A stretch of DNA of 64,000 bases from the NCBI GenBank assembly GCA_946626595.1, contig CAMOUQ010000004.1:1-64000 (forward strand). Reading direction: 5' to 3'. The stretch is from an uncultured Prevotellaceae bacterium. GTDB lineage: Bacteria > Bacteroidota > Bacteroidia > Bacteroidales > Bacteroidaceae. Below, one piece after another: positions 16,588 through 25,113 of this stretch. The notes under the pieces were generated by a model that was given only the letters and a program-made list of their open reading frames with translations, did no database searches and was not told the DNA's origin. The stretch's first letter is position 1; every line of letters starts with the position of its first letter. The position numbers were made by a program, and so were the translations under genes.

Positions 16588-18369
16588 TCACCCCTCGGTC
16601 TCGCCCTTGCGAAAGAGATGGGTGAAGTGTTTGTTATATAACTCCGAGAGCCCCTGACGGTTGTCGATGGCCTCGCCCACGACGAGCATGGTGGTCAGGG
16701 TCAGGTGGTTGTCGTGTACGATGCGGGCCAGGTCCTTCAACTGACCGCGATATATCCGCTGGTCGGGCCACGTCAGGTGGTAGCAGGCGGCCACGGGTGT
16801 GTCCTCGGGATATTCCTGTAAGAGTTCGTTCTGAACGTCGTCAACGATGGCTGCCGAGAGGAATATGCACATCGTCGACTGCGAACGGGCCAGGAGGTGC
16901 AATTGCTCCTTCTCGGGCATGGGCGTGCGCCCCTCGCCGCGGGTGAGGATGATGGTCTGAGTGCGTTCGGGTATGGTGAACTGCGAGCGGAGTTCGGCGG
17001 CTGCGGCCAGGAACGAGGAGATGCCGGGAGTGATGTGGTACGACATTCCCTCGCGGTCGAAGTAGGCCATCTGCTCCTGGATGGCACCGAAGATGCAGGG
17101 GTCGCCGGTGTGCAATCGCACGATGAAATGGCCCCGTTTGTAATGTTCGTGCATCAGTTGGCATTGTTCCTCCAGATTCATGTCCGCACTGCTGCGAACC
17201 ACGGCCCCGGGCTTGTGGCACTCCGTCAGTGCCTTGGGCACCAGGCTGCCGGCATAGAGGATGAGGTCGGCCCTCTCTAGCATCTTGCGGCCGCGCACCG
17301 AAATCAGGTCGGGGTCGCCAGGACCTGCACCGACTATCTCCACATGACCATTTCGTTGGCGCAGGTGGTCGTAGTCGATGGCCAGTGCGGCCGTCCAGTT
17401 CTTACCTTTCACTTTGGGGATGATGAGTTTGCCGTGATTGGAACCCAGGATGGCTGCCGCCTCGCAGACACTGGGTGTGCCTACGTGCTTCTTGACCGTG
17501 GCACTGGGATTGGGCACCTCGACAGCCGCCAGTTCTTCTGCCGTGAAGTACACCACCTCCTCTTCGTATTCATCTTCGAGCATGGCGCAAAAGTCCTCAT
17601 CCTCTTTCACGTCGATGGTGCAATATCGGTGGGAGCAGGGGAGAATGCCGTGCTGTGCAAAGGCCTCGTCAATCTGGTCGTAGATGTCTTCGTAGTCGCT
17701 GGGATGGTGGGCCAGACCGAACCCTATCGTTCCCACCATGGGCACGAAATGCAGTTCCAGCATCCCGTAAGGCGCAGAACGATTGTAGGGCGAGACGATG
17801 ATGAGCAGTTTGTATTTCCGTGGATCGGCCTCGCTGATGTCGTTGATGAGGGTGACGTGTTCGGGCTTGGTGGCTTCCAGGTAGTCGGTGCCTTCGTCGC
17901 GGGCCTCCAGCAGCAGGGCCGTGGGCTGACGGTTGACGAAGGCGAAGATGCACTGGTTCATGTCGTCTTCGCTCGCTACGGGCCAGTCGAAACGCTGCTC
18001 CAGGGTGTCCAGTGCCCACAGGCCTGCGTTGTCGCTCTGTGTGGTAATCACCTCACGGGCTCCCAGCAGGGCGGCAATGTTGCGCGTCAGTTCGTTGGCA
18101 CCGCCGACGTGCCCCGAGAGGACAGAGATGGCGTGTTGGCCTAAAGAGTCGATACACACGACGGCAGGGTCTTCGTGCTTGTCCTCGATGAAAGGGGCAA
18201 TGGTGCGGACGCAGATGCCCAAGGCCCCGATGAAGACGAAGGCATCCTGTCGTTTCCATTCTTTGCCTACGTTCTCGCGCTGAATGCTCTTTGCACCGAG
18301 TTGTCTCTTCAGTATGGAGGCAATCTCGCCTCCGGCCTCACTAATCTGAATGATGGCTATCTTTTGCAT
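16588..18369 (-). CDS. cbiG-cobM: Fused cobalt-precorrin-5A hydrolase (CbiG) and precorrin-4 C11-methyltransferase (CobM/CbiF)
   Basis: The 593-aa protein has CbiG in the first 335 or so residues (DAFVFIGALGICVRTIAPFI, LSGHVGGANELT, and the C-terminal CbiG part with KKHVGTPSVCEAAAI) followed by an S-adenosylmethionine-dependent uroporphyrinogen-III-methylase-type domain (HVEIVGAGPGDPDLISVRG, LHTGDPCIFGAIQEQM, YHITPGISSFLAAAAEL). CobM/CbiF methylates C11, and CbiG then opens the ring A lactone and releases the two-carbon fragment, which is specific to the anaerobic pathway. The two are consecutive steps, so fusion allows channelling. The gene overlaps the preceding cobL by 13 bp, indicating translational coupling. 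No repeat insertion is visible here, unlike most neighbours. Confidence 0.94.
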   Translation of the reverse strand: MQKIAIIQISEAGGEIASILKRQLGAKSIQRENVGKEWKRQDAFVFIGALGICVRTIAPFIEDKHEDPAVVCIDSLGQHAISVLSGHVGGANELTRNIAALLGAREVITTQSDNAGLWALDTLEQRFDWPVASEDDMNQCIFAFVNRQPTALLLEARDEGTDYLEATKPEHVTLINDISEADPRKYKLLIIVSPYNRSAPYGMLELHFVPMVGTIGFGLAHHPSDYEDIYDQIDEAFAQHGILPCSHRYCTIDVKEDEDFCAMLEDEYEEEVVYFTAEELAAVEVPNPSATVKKHVGTPSVCEAAAILGSNHGKLIIPKVKGKNWTAALAIDYDHLRQRNGHVEIVGAGPGDPDLISVRGRKMLERADLILYAGSLVPKALTECHKPGAVVRSSADMNLEEQCQLMHEHYKRGHFIVRLHTGDPCIFGAIQEQMAYFDREGMSYHITPGISSFLAAAAELRSQFTIPERTQTIILTRGEGRTPMPEKEQLHLLARSQSTMCIFLSAAIVDDVQNELLQEYPEDTPVAACYHLTWPDQRIYRGQLKDLARIVHDNHLTLTTMLVVGEAIDNRQGLSELYNKHFTHLFRKGETEG

Positions 18370-19595
18370 CGCAGTATGGTTATGGGGTGATGGTCATTGA
18401 GTTGTATTCTTGTGGGTGGGTCCTGCCTTAGTCCCAGTTCCTGGCAGGCTTCGTCCCATAGGCGGTGGCTGTCGGTGGTGACCTTGGGGGCCACGACGCT
18501 GTTCATCACGATGATGCCCTCGGGGGCCAGATAGCGTAGCACCTTCTCCATGATTTCCTTCAGCCGTCCGCCGTGTCCGCCGATGAAGACGGCATCGGGC
18601 CGTGTTCTGTCTGTTGCGACTGAGTCGCAACAGACAGAACAGAAGTCGCCAATATGTACCCCAATGCCCGGAGCACCGTGGCGGCGCATGTTCTCGTGGA
18701 TGATGGCTTCGCATTCGGGACGAATCTCGAAGGCTTCGATGTGCAGATGGGGGAACAAGAGACGAGCCTCGATGCTGACGCTGCCCGTACAGAAGCCTAT
18801 GTCCCAAAGCACATGGCGACGGGGCAGGTCGAGGGCTTGCAGGGTGAGCAGGCGGATGGGCATCTTGGTTATCATCTTCTCGCGCCCGTCGAGCAGGGCG
18901 AAATCCTTGTCTTGAATGCCATACTCCCTACCTCTTACCTCTTGCTCCTTGCCTCTGAGAATTACGCAGTTCGGCATGGCAAAGTCGTGTAGGGCAACCT
19001 CTTCAAGGGAAAGCGAAGTGACCCTTTCGAGTTCGGGGTTCCCTAAGTGCTCGCCTACATACATATTATAATAGGTATAGCCATACTCCAACATTCGTTG
19101 GGCGATGGCCGCTGGTGTGTGTTCCTTGTCTGTCAGAATTCCTATCTTGGTTGCTCGCTCTATCAAGGCACGGTCGAATTCCGGCCAGGGGCGGCCCGTG
19201 AGCGATACGATGCGCATGTCATGATAAGGCATCGCCAGTCTGTGAGCCAGCATCTGCAGGGAATTGAATGTCGGATATACCTTGATCTCGGCCTCGGGGA
19301 ACTCGCGCTGAAGCGTGTTGGCAAAGCCAAAGAACAATGGGTCGCCGGAGGCAAAGACGATTAACGACCCCTCTCCCCGCTCCCCCGAGGGGGAGAGCCT
19401 CCGATACTCATCAAACACCTTGCTAAGCGGTATGGTAATGTCTATCCACTCGGCGTCAGGAGGCAATAGTGGCATCACGATTTCGTGATGACGCTTGCCA
19501 CCGGAGAATACTCTTCCCTGGCGAATGATGTCTATGACCTCGGGCGGGAACCACGGTTTGGGATTGTCTGTTATTCCAATGACGATAAAGCGCAT
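18357..19595 (-). CDS. cobL: CbiE-CbiT (CobL-type) precorrin C5,C15-methyltransferase/decarboxylase
   Basis: The 412-aa protein fuses CbiE (about 1-195; FSGGKRHHEIV, FASGDPLFFGFANTL) to CbiT (about 220-412; LWDIGFCTGSVSIEARLLFP, VFIGGHGGRLKEIM, IVMNSVV). Together they methylate C5 and C15 and decarboxylate the C12 acetate chain. Two palindromic DNA segments lie in frame: at residues 64-77 (SPSGERGEG), just before the conserved FASGDP motif, and at 319-331 (VCCDSVATDRTR), inside the CbiT Rossmann fold before the VFIGG strand. Both sit where loops are expected, so the enzyme may still work. A third, simpler Glu/Arg/Gly-rich patch is around residues 212-225. It overlaps cbiG-cobM by 13 bp. Confidence 0.92.
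   Translation of the reverse strand: MRFIVIGITDNPKPWFPPEVIDIIRQGRVFSGGKRHHEIVMPLLPPDAEWIDITIPLSKVFDEYRRLSPSGERGEGSLIVFASGDPLFFGFANTLQREFPEAEIKVYPTFNSLQMLAHRLAMPYHDMRIVSLTGRPWPEFDRALIERATKIGILTDKEHTPAAIAQRMLEYGYTYYNMYVGEHLGNPELERVTSLSLEEVALHDFAMPNCVILRGKEQEVRGREYGIQDKDFALLDGREKMITKMPIRLLTLQALDLPRRHVLWDIGFCTGSVSIEARLLFPHLHIEAFEIRPECEAIIHENMRRHGAPGIGVHIGDFCSVCCDSVATDRTRPDAVFIGGHGGRLKEIMEKVLRYLAPEGIIVMNSVVAPKVTTDSHRLWDEACQELGLRQDPPTRIQLNDHHPITILRCKR
18604..18640. repeat. Perfect 17-bp palindrome inside cobL
   Basis: GTTCTGTCTGTTGCGAC, a 3-nt loop, and its exact complement are translated in frame as part of VCCDSVATDRTR. Confidence 0.9.
19364..19406. repeat. GC-rich palindromic repeat inside cobL
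   Basis: CCCCTCTCCCCGCTCCCCC followed by GAGGGGGAGAG forms a hairpin and is translated as SPSGERGEG. It matches half of the element in cobJ at 20722-20786. Confidence 0.85.
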
Positions 19596-19623
19596 GATAA
19601 ACTTTCAATCTTCAATCTTTAAT

Positions 19624-21075
19624 CTACAAGTCTCTCCCTGGTTTCAGTTGTTCGGCATCGTCGAAGGTAAGTATGGCATTGCAGAGCGTGGCGGCCAGGT
19701 TGCTGCCCCCCTTGCGCCCTTCGACGATGATTTTGGGAATCTGTTTCAGTGTCTTTACGGCGTGCTTGCTTTCGCACACATGCACGAAACCAACCGGGGC
19801 GGCAATGATGCCTGCGGGATGCATCCGTCCCTTGCGCACGAGGTCGCAAATCTCGAAGAGGGCCGTAGGTGCATTGCCCACGACATAGAGGGCATCGGGG
19901 TATTCCTCTGCCGCCAGTTGCATGCAGGCCTGACTGCGGGTGATGCCCTTCTCGTCGGCCATCTGTTTGGAACGTGGGTCGTTGATGTAGCAATGCACCT
20001 CGATGCCCAGTCTTTCCAGTGCCCCCTTGCGAATGCCGCTGGCTGCCATCGTAACGTCGGTCACGATGTGTCGAAGTGTGCCGTCCTTTACCTTGTTATA
20101 TAGTATTTCCGTGGCGCGTTCGTCCATCCACAGGCACTCTTCCATGCCGAAGTCCACGGTTGTGTGGATGGCATGGAGCAAAGGCCACAGCCGCCACACG
20201 GGCACATCGGGATTCTGCATCTCGGAGCGTATGGTGCGGAACGACTCGTTCATGATTTGCTGGCCAACACCTCCCTCTCCTTGGGAGAGGGCTGGGGTGA
20301 GGTTATACCCTCGGGGCGTGATGAAACGGTCCTGCCATGCATACGATTGGCTGTTGCCGACGATGACGACGGTGAACATGTCCACTTGTTCGGGGTCAAA
20401 CTCTCCGAGGGTTGTCAGGGTTGCGGCTTCATCCTCGCGCCCTGCCTGCCGGACATAGCCGACGGGTGTTTCGGGCGAACGGCCTTCTTGCAGGAAGATT
20501 TCGACGAGGCGATGGAGTTGCCAATAGCGACCGTTCGACTTCGGATTATAGATGGCCGTCACGAAGTCGCCAAGGGCAGCGGCTCGGATGCGCCGCTCGA
20601 TGGTTGCCCAAGGTGTCATCAGGTCGGAAAGGGAGATGACACAGAAGTCGTGCCCCATGGGGCAGCCGAGCAGCGATGCCGCCTTCTGAAAGGCCGAAAT
20701 GCCGGGCAGGACGACAATCTGTGGCCCCTCTCCCCGCTCCCCCCGTGGGGGGGAGGGCTTGCTTTCCTCATGAGGGAGAGGGGCAGCCATCTCATAGATG
20801 AGCGGCGCCATGCCATAGATGCCTGCGTCGCCCGAGGAGATAACCACTACGTCCTTGCCCTCTTGGGCCAAGGCAAAGGCCTGTTCGGCCCGTTCGCGTT
20901 CGCGCTTCATGCCTGTGTCGATGCACTGGCATCCGGGCTTCAGGTATGGTCCGATGAACTGGAAGTAATACTTGTACCCGACTACTGCATCCGCATGGCT
21001 CACGGCCTCGATGACTGCCGGGGTGATGTCTTCTTTGCTGCCGGGACCAATGCCGGCGATGGTTATCTTGCTCAT
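19624..21075 (-). CDS. cobJ-cobH: Fused precorrin-3B C17-methyltransferase (CobJ/CbiH) and precorrin-8X methylmutase (CobH/CbiC)
   Basis: The 483-aa protein has CobJ/CbiH at 1 to about 255 (ITIAGIGPGSKEDITPAV, ISSGDAGIYGMAPLIYEM, DFVTAIYNPKS, TVVIVGNSQSY) and CobH/CbiC from about 270 (QQIMNESFRTIRSE, VTDVTMAASGIRKG, IIAAPVGFVHVCESK). CobJ methylates C17 with ring contraction; CobH moves the methyl group from C11 to C12. A GC-rich palindrome is inserted at residues 98-117 (PHEESKPSPPRGERGEGP), and another forms residues 258-269 (NLTPALSQGEGG), exactly at the junction of the two enzymes. The fusion linker therefore appears to be repeat DNA. Nonconsecutive steps are joined, which suggests fusion for co-expression rather than simple channelling. 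Confidence 0.94.
   Translation of the reverse strand: MSKITIAGIGPGSKEDITPAVIEAVSHADAVVGYKYYFQFIGPYLKPGCQCIDTGMKRERERAEQAFALAQEGKDVVVISSGDAGIYGMAPLIYEMAAPLPHEESKPSPPRGERGEGPQIVVLPGISAFQKAASLLGCPMGHDFCVISLSDLMTPWATIERRIRAAALGDFVTAIYNPKSNGRYWQLHRLVEIFLQEGRSPETPVGYVRQAGREDEAATLTTLGEFDPEQVDMFTVVIVGNSQSYAWQDRFITPRGYNLTPALSQGEGGVGQQIMNESFRTIRSEMQNPDVPVWRLWPLLHAIHTTVDFGMEECLWMDERATEILYNKVKDGTLRHIVTDVTMAASGIRKGALERLGIEVHCYINDPRSKQMADEKGITRSQACMQLAAEEYPDALYVVGNAPTALFEICDLVRKGRMHPAGIIAAPVGFVHVCESKHAVKTLKQIPKIIVEGRKGGSNLAATLCNAILTFDDAEQLKPGRDL
20268..20304. repeat. GC-rich palindrome forming the CobJ-CobH linker
   Basis: CCCTCTCCTTGGGAGAGGG is a near-perfect palindrome with conserved flanks (CACCT and CTGGGGTGAGG). 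It lies at the boundary of the two enzyme domains. Confidence 0.88.
20722..20786. repeat. Nested GC-rich palindrome in the CobJ domain
   Basis: Outer arms GCCCCTCTCCC and GGGAGAGGGGC surround an inner hairpin GCTCCCCCC/GGGGGGGAG. It is translated in frame between the ISSGDAG and VLPGISAF motifs. Confidence 0.88.
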
Positions 21076-21092
21076 GTTAAGAAGTTGATAGT

Positions 21093-21764
21093 TTATGGCT
21101 GGTCGTTGGCATCATCAATCTTGAAGACAACAAACATGCCGTAGGCGTCGTAGTTGCCGTAGTCGAACTCCTGGACGAGGCGGTCGCCATCGTAGATGGC
21201 CATGAACTCGAACACAAGTTGCCACTGGGCAGAGAGAAGGGGACGTTGCTGAGTCCAGTGTTCAGGTTGGAAGAGATAGTTGCGCCAGTTGTTGCCGAGG
21301 CGGATGATGATGTGGTGCGTCGCGCCACCATAGTCGAGGGTCAGTGCCACGGGAACGGGCTCGAAACTCATCAGGGTGCTGACGTAGTCCGTGTAGTACT
21401 TGAAGTCGTAGCGGGCCGAGATGTCCTGGTTCGGAACATCGGCGAGCGCCTTCGACAGGTCGGGGTCCTGCACGATGTGCGAGAGCCGACTGACGGGGAA
21501 ATCGTGGAAGAAGATGCCCTGCATGTCGTAGTCGGTGATGGACATCGTGGCCTCCTTTATCTTTTCGCCAAAGAGCGAGTCCTGTTTGTTGAGGGTGTAT
21601 ATAATATTGTATTCGCCCCCGTACGTACCCGCCAGTTTCGTTCCGTATTCCTGCTTCTGCGCCTTCGACAGGCGCGGTGGCAGATTGTCGTTGTGGCAGG
21701 CCACAACCATCAGGGCTGCAATCATCAGCCCCATACCTCTCATCGTTTTCGTTGCTTTCAACAT
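21093..21764 (-). CDS. Small lipoprotein of unknown function (DUF4840-like) in the B12 operon
   Basis: I chose the ATG at 21762-21764 (MLKATKTMRGMGLM), giving 223 aa with a lipoprotein signal ending MVVACHN. The mature part is hydrophilic and beta-rich with no catalytic motif I recognise. Features include KQEYGTKLAGTYGGEYNI near the N terminus and GGATHHIIIRLGNNWRNYLF in the middle, with a His pair that might bind metal or ligand. It resembles the DUF4840 lipoproteins of Bacteroides, but this is from memory of the family and is not certain. Position between a TonB receptor and corrin enzymes, in a riboswitch-controlled operon, suggests a part in uptake of cobalt or corrinoid across the envelope. 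Confidence 0.65.
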   Translation of the reverse strand: MLKATKTMRGMGLMIAALMVVACHNDNLPPRLSKAQKQEYGTKLAGTYGGEYNIIYTLNKQDSLFGEKIKEATMSITDYDMQGIFFHDFPVSRLSHIVQDPDLSKALADVPNQDISARYDFKYYTDYVSTLMSFEPVPVALTLDYGGATHHIIIRLGNNWRNYLFQPEHWTQQRPLLSAQWQLVFEFMAIYDGDRLVQEFDYGNYDAYGMFVVFKIDDANDQP

Positions 21765-21852
21765 AACAGTTTTTGTATTGCTATACATTAAAAACACTGA
21801 AACCTGTGAATTATTGTCCCTCTTTGGCATTAAATATTTTTAAGGATGCTTG

Positions 21853-23952
21853 TCAGTACGCCATGTGGAGGCTGACGAGGTACGAACGACCGGGATTGAT
21901 GGTCGAATAGTTCGATGTCCAGAGCGAACGGTCGCGCTGGTTGAAGAGGTTTTCGATGCCAAGGCCCGGCTCCAGAGTGAAGTTGCGGAGCGTGATGGTG
22001 TGGCGCGTCATGAGATCCCACTGTCCGATGGCGTCGGCATAGCCGTAGGTGCTGCTGTAGCGCCGGCTCTGCATGTGGCCGTTCAGGGTGATGTTGAGGT
22101 GGTACTGTTTCCACGTCTTGTCCCACGAAGCGAGGACGTTGCCCACGTGGCGCACGCTCTTGTCGACGGGCGATGTGGTGACGACGTAGGTTTGCGTGTT
22201 CTTGTCCAGCGTCTGCGTCTTGGCCTCCGAGTCGGTGAACGTGTAGCCACCGCCGAGGGTCAGGCCATAGGGCAGGAGGAACTTCACCGAGGCGCTGATG
22301 CCTCGCAGTGTGGCGCGGTCGATGTTGTCGCGCTGGCGCAGGGTCTTCCAACCTTCCGCCTGGATGTCGGTCAGGTGGGCGTCGGCATCAATCTCGGCCT
22401 GCGTCATGGTGCGGTAGTTTATCATGTCGCGAATCTTGTTCATGAAGGCACTGACGCTCAGGCTCACCCACGAATTGCTGTATTCGGCATTGACGTTCAG
22501 GAAGTGGTTCTTCTCGGGCTTCAGGTCGGGGTTGTAGAACGTGTATCGCGAAGCCGTCTTGGCCTGGTCGGTGGCATAGAGTTGGGAGAGGGTGGGGGTG
22601 CGATAGCCTCCGGCGTATGAAGCACGCAGACGGAACCCTTGGATGTGATAGAAGAAACCCACGTTGGGCGTGAAGGCAGCACCGAAGTTGTCGTTCTGCG
22701 TGTAGCGGACGCCCACGACGCCCTCCAGTCCGCGGACTATCTTCACCTCGTCCTGGGCAAAGAGGTTGTAGGTGTTCGTTGTCTCGAAGTCGATATTGTC
22801 GCTCTCGCTGTGCAGACTCTCCTGCACGAACTCCGCTCCAGCCGACAGTTTGTTCCAGTCAGCCAGTCGGAAGATGCCGCGCAGGGTCTCGTTGACGTAG
22901 TGGGTGCGCTTGCGTGTCTCGTCGTAGGCTTCTTTGTCAGCGGTCTGCCAGTAGTCGTAGCGCGAGTCAAAGTTGTCGCTATATACATCTAAATATATAT
23001 GCGTCCGCGTGTTGGGTGCCCATCGTGCACCTCCGCCGTAGGTGTAGGAGCGATGATGAAGGTCGTAGGTGTAGGCCTGCTTCGGTGTGTAGGTGTAGGT
23101 CGTGGCCCCCGTGGCATCGGTGCCCTTCTTCTGGGTGAAATAGGTGGCCGAGCGGTCGCGGTCAGTCAGGTAGTCGTAGTAAGAACCTCGGAGATAGACC
23201 GACCATTGGTCGTTGAACCGCCACTCCAGTTTCTCGCTGATGTTGTTGCTGTGATAGCCGGTGGACATGGGGCGCCCGGTGAGTTTCAGCACCGTGTTGT
23301 CCCCCTCCTCAAACTCCTGATAGCGGTTCACCTGCCACGAGTCGGCCTGGTGATGGGTGTAGGCCGTCTGACTGGAGAAATGGCCCTGATTGACGTCGAT
23401 GTGAATGTCCTCGTCCATGCGTCCGTTGTTCAGCACGCGGGTGGTGGAGGAAGCCGATACGGGTTCCCGGTTGTCGTCTGTGATGATGTTGATGACGCCG
23501 GCGATGGCGTCCGAACCATAGAGGGCCGATGCCGCCCCGCTGAATATCTCTATGCGGCGGACGTTGTCCATCGAGATGCGGCTCCAGCGGTCGTCGCCCG
23601 ATACGCGCTTGCCGTTTTCCAGAATGACGATATAGTCGTCGCTCACGCCGTTGAAGTTGATGAACGTGCCCATGCCGTTGGTGTGCGAAGTCACGGTGGT
23701 GGTCAGTTTGGAGAGTGCATCCTGCAGGTTGGTGACCTGTGCATCGCGCAGTTCCTTGGCCGAGATGACCTTGACGGCCACCGGTGACGTGTTGGCCCGT
23801 CGGTAGGTGCCCGTTCCGGTGATGACTACGGGGTTGAGCGTCTGTGTCTGTTCGGGTGCGATGCGCGCCGTATCGCGCTGCACGGGCTGTGCTGCCAGGT
23901 TAGTGGCGCAGCACAGTAGCGTCAGTATTGTTGCTTTGTATTGCCTGTTCAT
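21853..23952 (-). CDS. TonB-dependent outer-membrane receptor (BtuB-like)
   Basis: Starting at MNRQYKATILTLLCCATNLAAQ (23950-23952) the protein has 699 aa with a signal peptide. The plug domain is canonical (NPVVITGTGTYRRANTSPV as TonB-box region, NLQDALSKL, VRRIEIFSGAASALYGSDAIAGVINIIT), followed by a 22-strand-type barrel ending in SLHMAY with a terminal aromatic residue. Its size and lack of a carboxypeptidase-like N-terminal domain match BtuB-type rather than SusC-type receptors. It belongs to the minus-strand B12-riboswitch operon. A strong hairpin lies only 11-14 nt before its start codon, so its expression may depend on read-through from cbiK. Ligand could be cobalamin, a precursor corrinoid, or another tetrapyrrole. 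Confidence 0.92.
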   Translation of the reverse strand: MNRQYKATILTLLCCATNLAAQPVQRDTARIAPEQTQTLNPVVITGTGTYRRANTSPVAVKVISAKELRDAQVTNLQDALSKLTTTVTSHTNGMGTFINFNGVSDDYIVILENGKRVSGDDRWSRISMDNVRRIEIFSGAASALYGSDAIAGVINIITDDNREPVSASSTTRVLNNGRMDEDIHIDVNQGHFSSQTAYTHHQADSWQVNRYQEFEEGDNTVLKLTGRPMSTGYHSNNISEKLEWRFNDQWSVYLRGSYYDYLTDRDRSATYFTQKKGTDATGATTYTYTPKQAYTYDLHHRSYTYGGGARWAPNTRTHIYLDVYSDNFDSRYDYWQTADKEAYDETRKRTHYVNETLRGIFRLADWNKLSAGAEFVQESLHSESDNIDFETTNTYNLFAQDEVKIVRGLEGVVGVRYTQNDNFGAAFTPNVGFFYHIQGFRLRASYAGGYRTPTLSQLYATDQAKTASRYTFYNPDLKPEKNHFLNVNAEYSNSWVSLSVSAFMNKIRDMINYRTMTQAEIDADAHLTDIQAEGWKTLRQRDNIDRATLRGISASVKFLLPYGLTLGGGYTFTDSEAKTQTLDKNTQTYVVTTSPVDKSVRHVGNVLASWDKTWKQYHLNITLNGHMQSRRYSSTYGYADAIGQWDLMTRHTITLRNFTLEPGLGIENLFNQRDRSLWTSNYSTINPGRSYLVSLHMAY

Positions 23953-23962
23953 TGTTTTTGCC

Positions 23963-24000
23963 AAAAACTCTGCACAGGGCTTAATGCCCCGTGCAGAGTC
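23963..24000 (-). terminator. Strong hairpin plus T-run between cbiK and the next TonB receptor gene
   Basis: On the minus strand ACTCTGCACGGGGC and GCCCTGTGCAGAGT pair around a short loop and are followed by TTTTTGG. The stem ends 14 nt before the downstream ATG, so it works as either terminator or translation-region hairpin. Confidence 0.75.
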
Positions 24001-24039
24001 ACCTTACACATTATATAAAAATAGAGTTCAGAAAGAGAT

Positions 24040-25113
24040 TTATTCTTCCTCCTCGGCGAACATCTCGATGGCTTCCTTGGTGTGGCTCTTCCAGATGTTG
24101 CGAATCTTGGCATAGTCGCCCAGGCCCTTCAGTATGCAGTTGTTGGCCTTGTTGCTGTCGTTGCCGTCGTAGTTGCAGGTGAAGCCCTTCTCTTGGAAGA
24201 ACTCGCGCCAACTGTCGCCCTTGTTCTCGATGCCCGACATGTCGTTGTGGGCATGGTCACCGGCGATGCACATCAGGGCGTGCAGGGTGATGGTGGCACC
24301 CGTGGCTACCTTGCCCTCCATGCGGTCGGCCCAAAGGTCGTCGATGAGGTTGCCTTCCATGTCCACGGTGGCTACGAAATAGTTGGGGTTAATCTTCTGT
24401 AACTGGTTTTCGAGTTGTGTGTAGCGGATGTTGCCGTTGCCGTAGTTATAGCCCTCGGGGTTACCATGACCCAGGAACACCATAGCATTGCCGCCCTTCA
24501 CGTACTGGTTGAACTCGCTGTTGAGCACGTCGGCCACATCCTCTACGTCCTCCTCTTCGGCCATCAGCGGGCCGCCGATGAACACCTTCACGCCCTTTTC
24601 CAGATAGTCGGGGTCGAGGTCGCCGTAGACGTTGTTCTTGAAGTCCTTGATGTAGGTGTCGCGCAGGCGCAGGTATTCCTCACCGGGGATGATGTGGAGC
24701 GACTGCACGCGCACCTCCTCGTACTTCTGGCGGCCGATGGCCTCGAGCCAGAAGTTGGGGGCATAGAAGTCCTGCCTCTCGTAGTGCTCGCCCTCGCGGC
24801 TCTTGTTGATGCAGATGGCGGAGGTGAAAGAGAAGTAGACGTCGTAGTCCTTGAAGGCCTGGTCGCCCTCGTAGTCGGCCACGATGCCCTTGAAGGTCTG
24901 GTGGGCATTCTCCCACGTTGAGCCGAAGGCCACCAGCAGGAGGGCCTTCTTGTTACCGCTCTTGGCCTTCTTGGCCTTCACCTGAGATTCCACACTCGAC
25001 AGGTACTTCTCGAAGTTGCCCTGCTGTACGTCGTCATCGTCGGAGCAAGCCGTGAAGCCTGCCGACATCACCATGGCTGCGAGAGCCACAAAAAGAAACT
25101 TAATCTTCTTCAT
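24040..25113 (-). CDS. cbiK: CbiK-type sirohydrochlorin cobaltochelatase exported as a lipoprotein
   Basis: From MKKIKFLFVALAAMVMSAGFTAC (25111-25113) the product has 357 aa; the lipobox Cys and following Asp-rich stretch predict export and lipid anchoring. The class II chelatase fold is clear: KALLLVAFGSTWENAHQ, FTSAICINKSREG, VRVQSLHIIPGEEY, the metal-site region MVFLGHGNPEGYNYGNG and LMCIAGDHAHNDMSG, where conserved histidines and acidic residues coordinate the metal. Cytoplasmic CbiK inserts cobalt into sirohydrochlorin. An extracytoplasmic version next to TonB receptors recalls the IhtB/FetB lipoprotein of Porphyromonas, proposed to remove iron from heme. Here the riboswitch and corrin genes favour cobalt. 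Its 5' end overlaps the preceding receptor by 14 bp. Confidence 0.9.
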   Translation of the reverse strand: MKKIKFLFVALAAMVMSAGFTACSDDDDVQQGNFEKYLSSVESQVKAKKAKSGNKKALLLVAFGSTWENAHQTFKGIVADYEGDQAFKDYDVYFSFTSAICINKSREGEHYERQDFYAPNFWLEAIGRQKYEEVRVQSLHIIPGEEYLRLRDTYIKDFKNNVYGDLDPDYLEKGVKVFIGGPLMAEEEDVEDVADVLNSEFNQYVKGGNAMVFLGHGNPEGYNYGNGNIRYTQLENQLQKINPNYFVATVDMEGNLIDDLWADRMEGKVATGATITLHALMCIAGDHAHNDMSGIENKGDSWREFFQEKGFTCNYDGNDSNKANNCILKGLGDYAKIRNIWKSHTKEAIEMFAEEEE

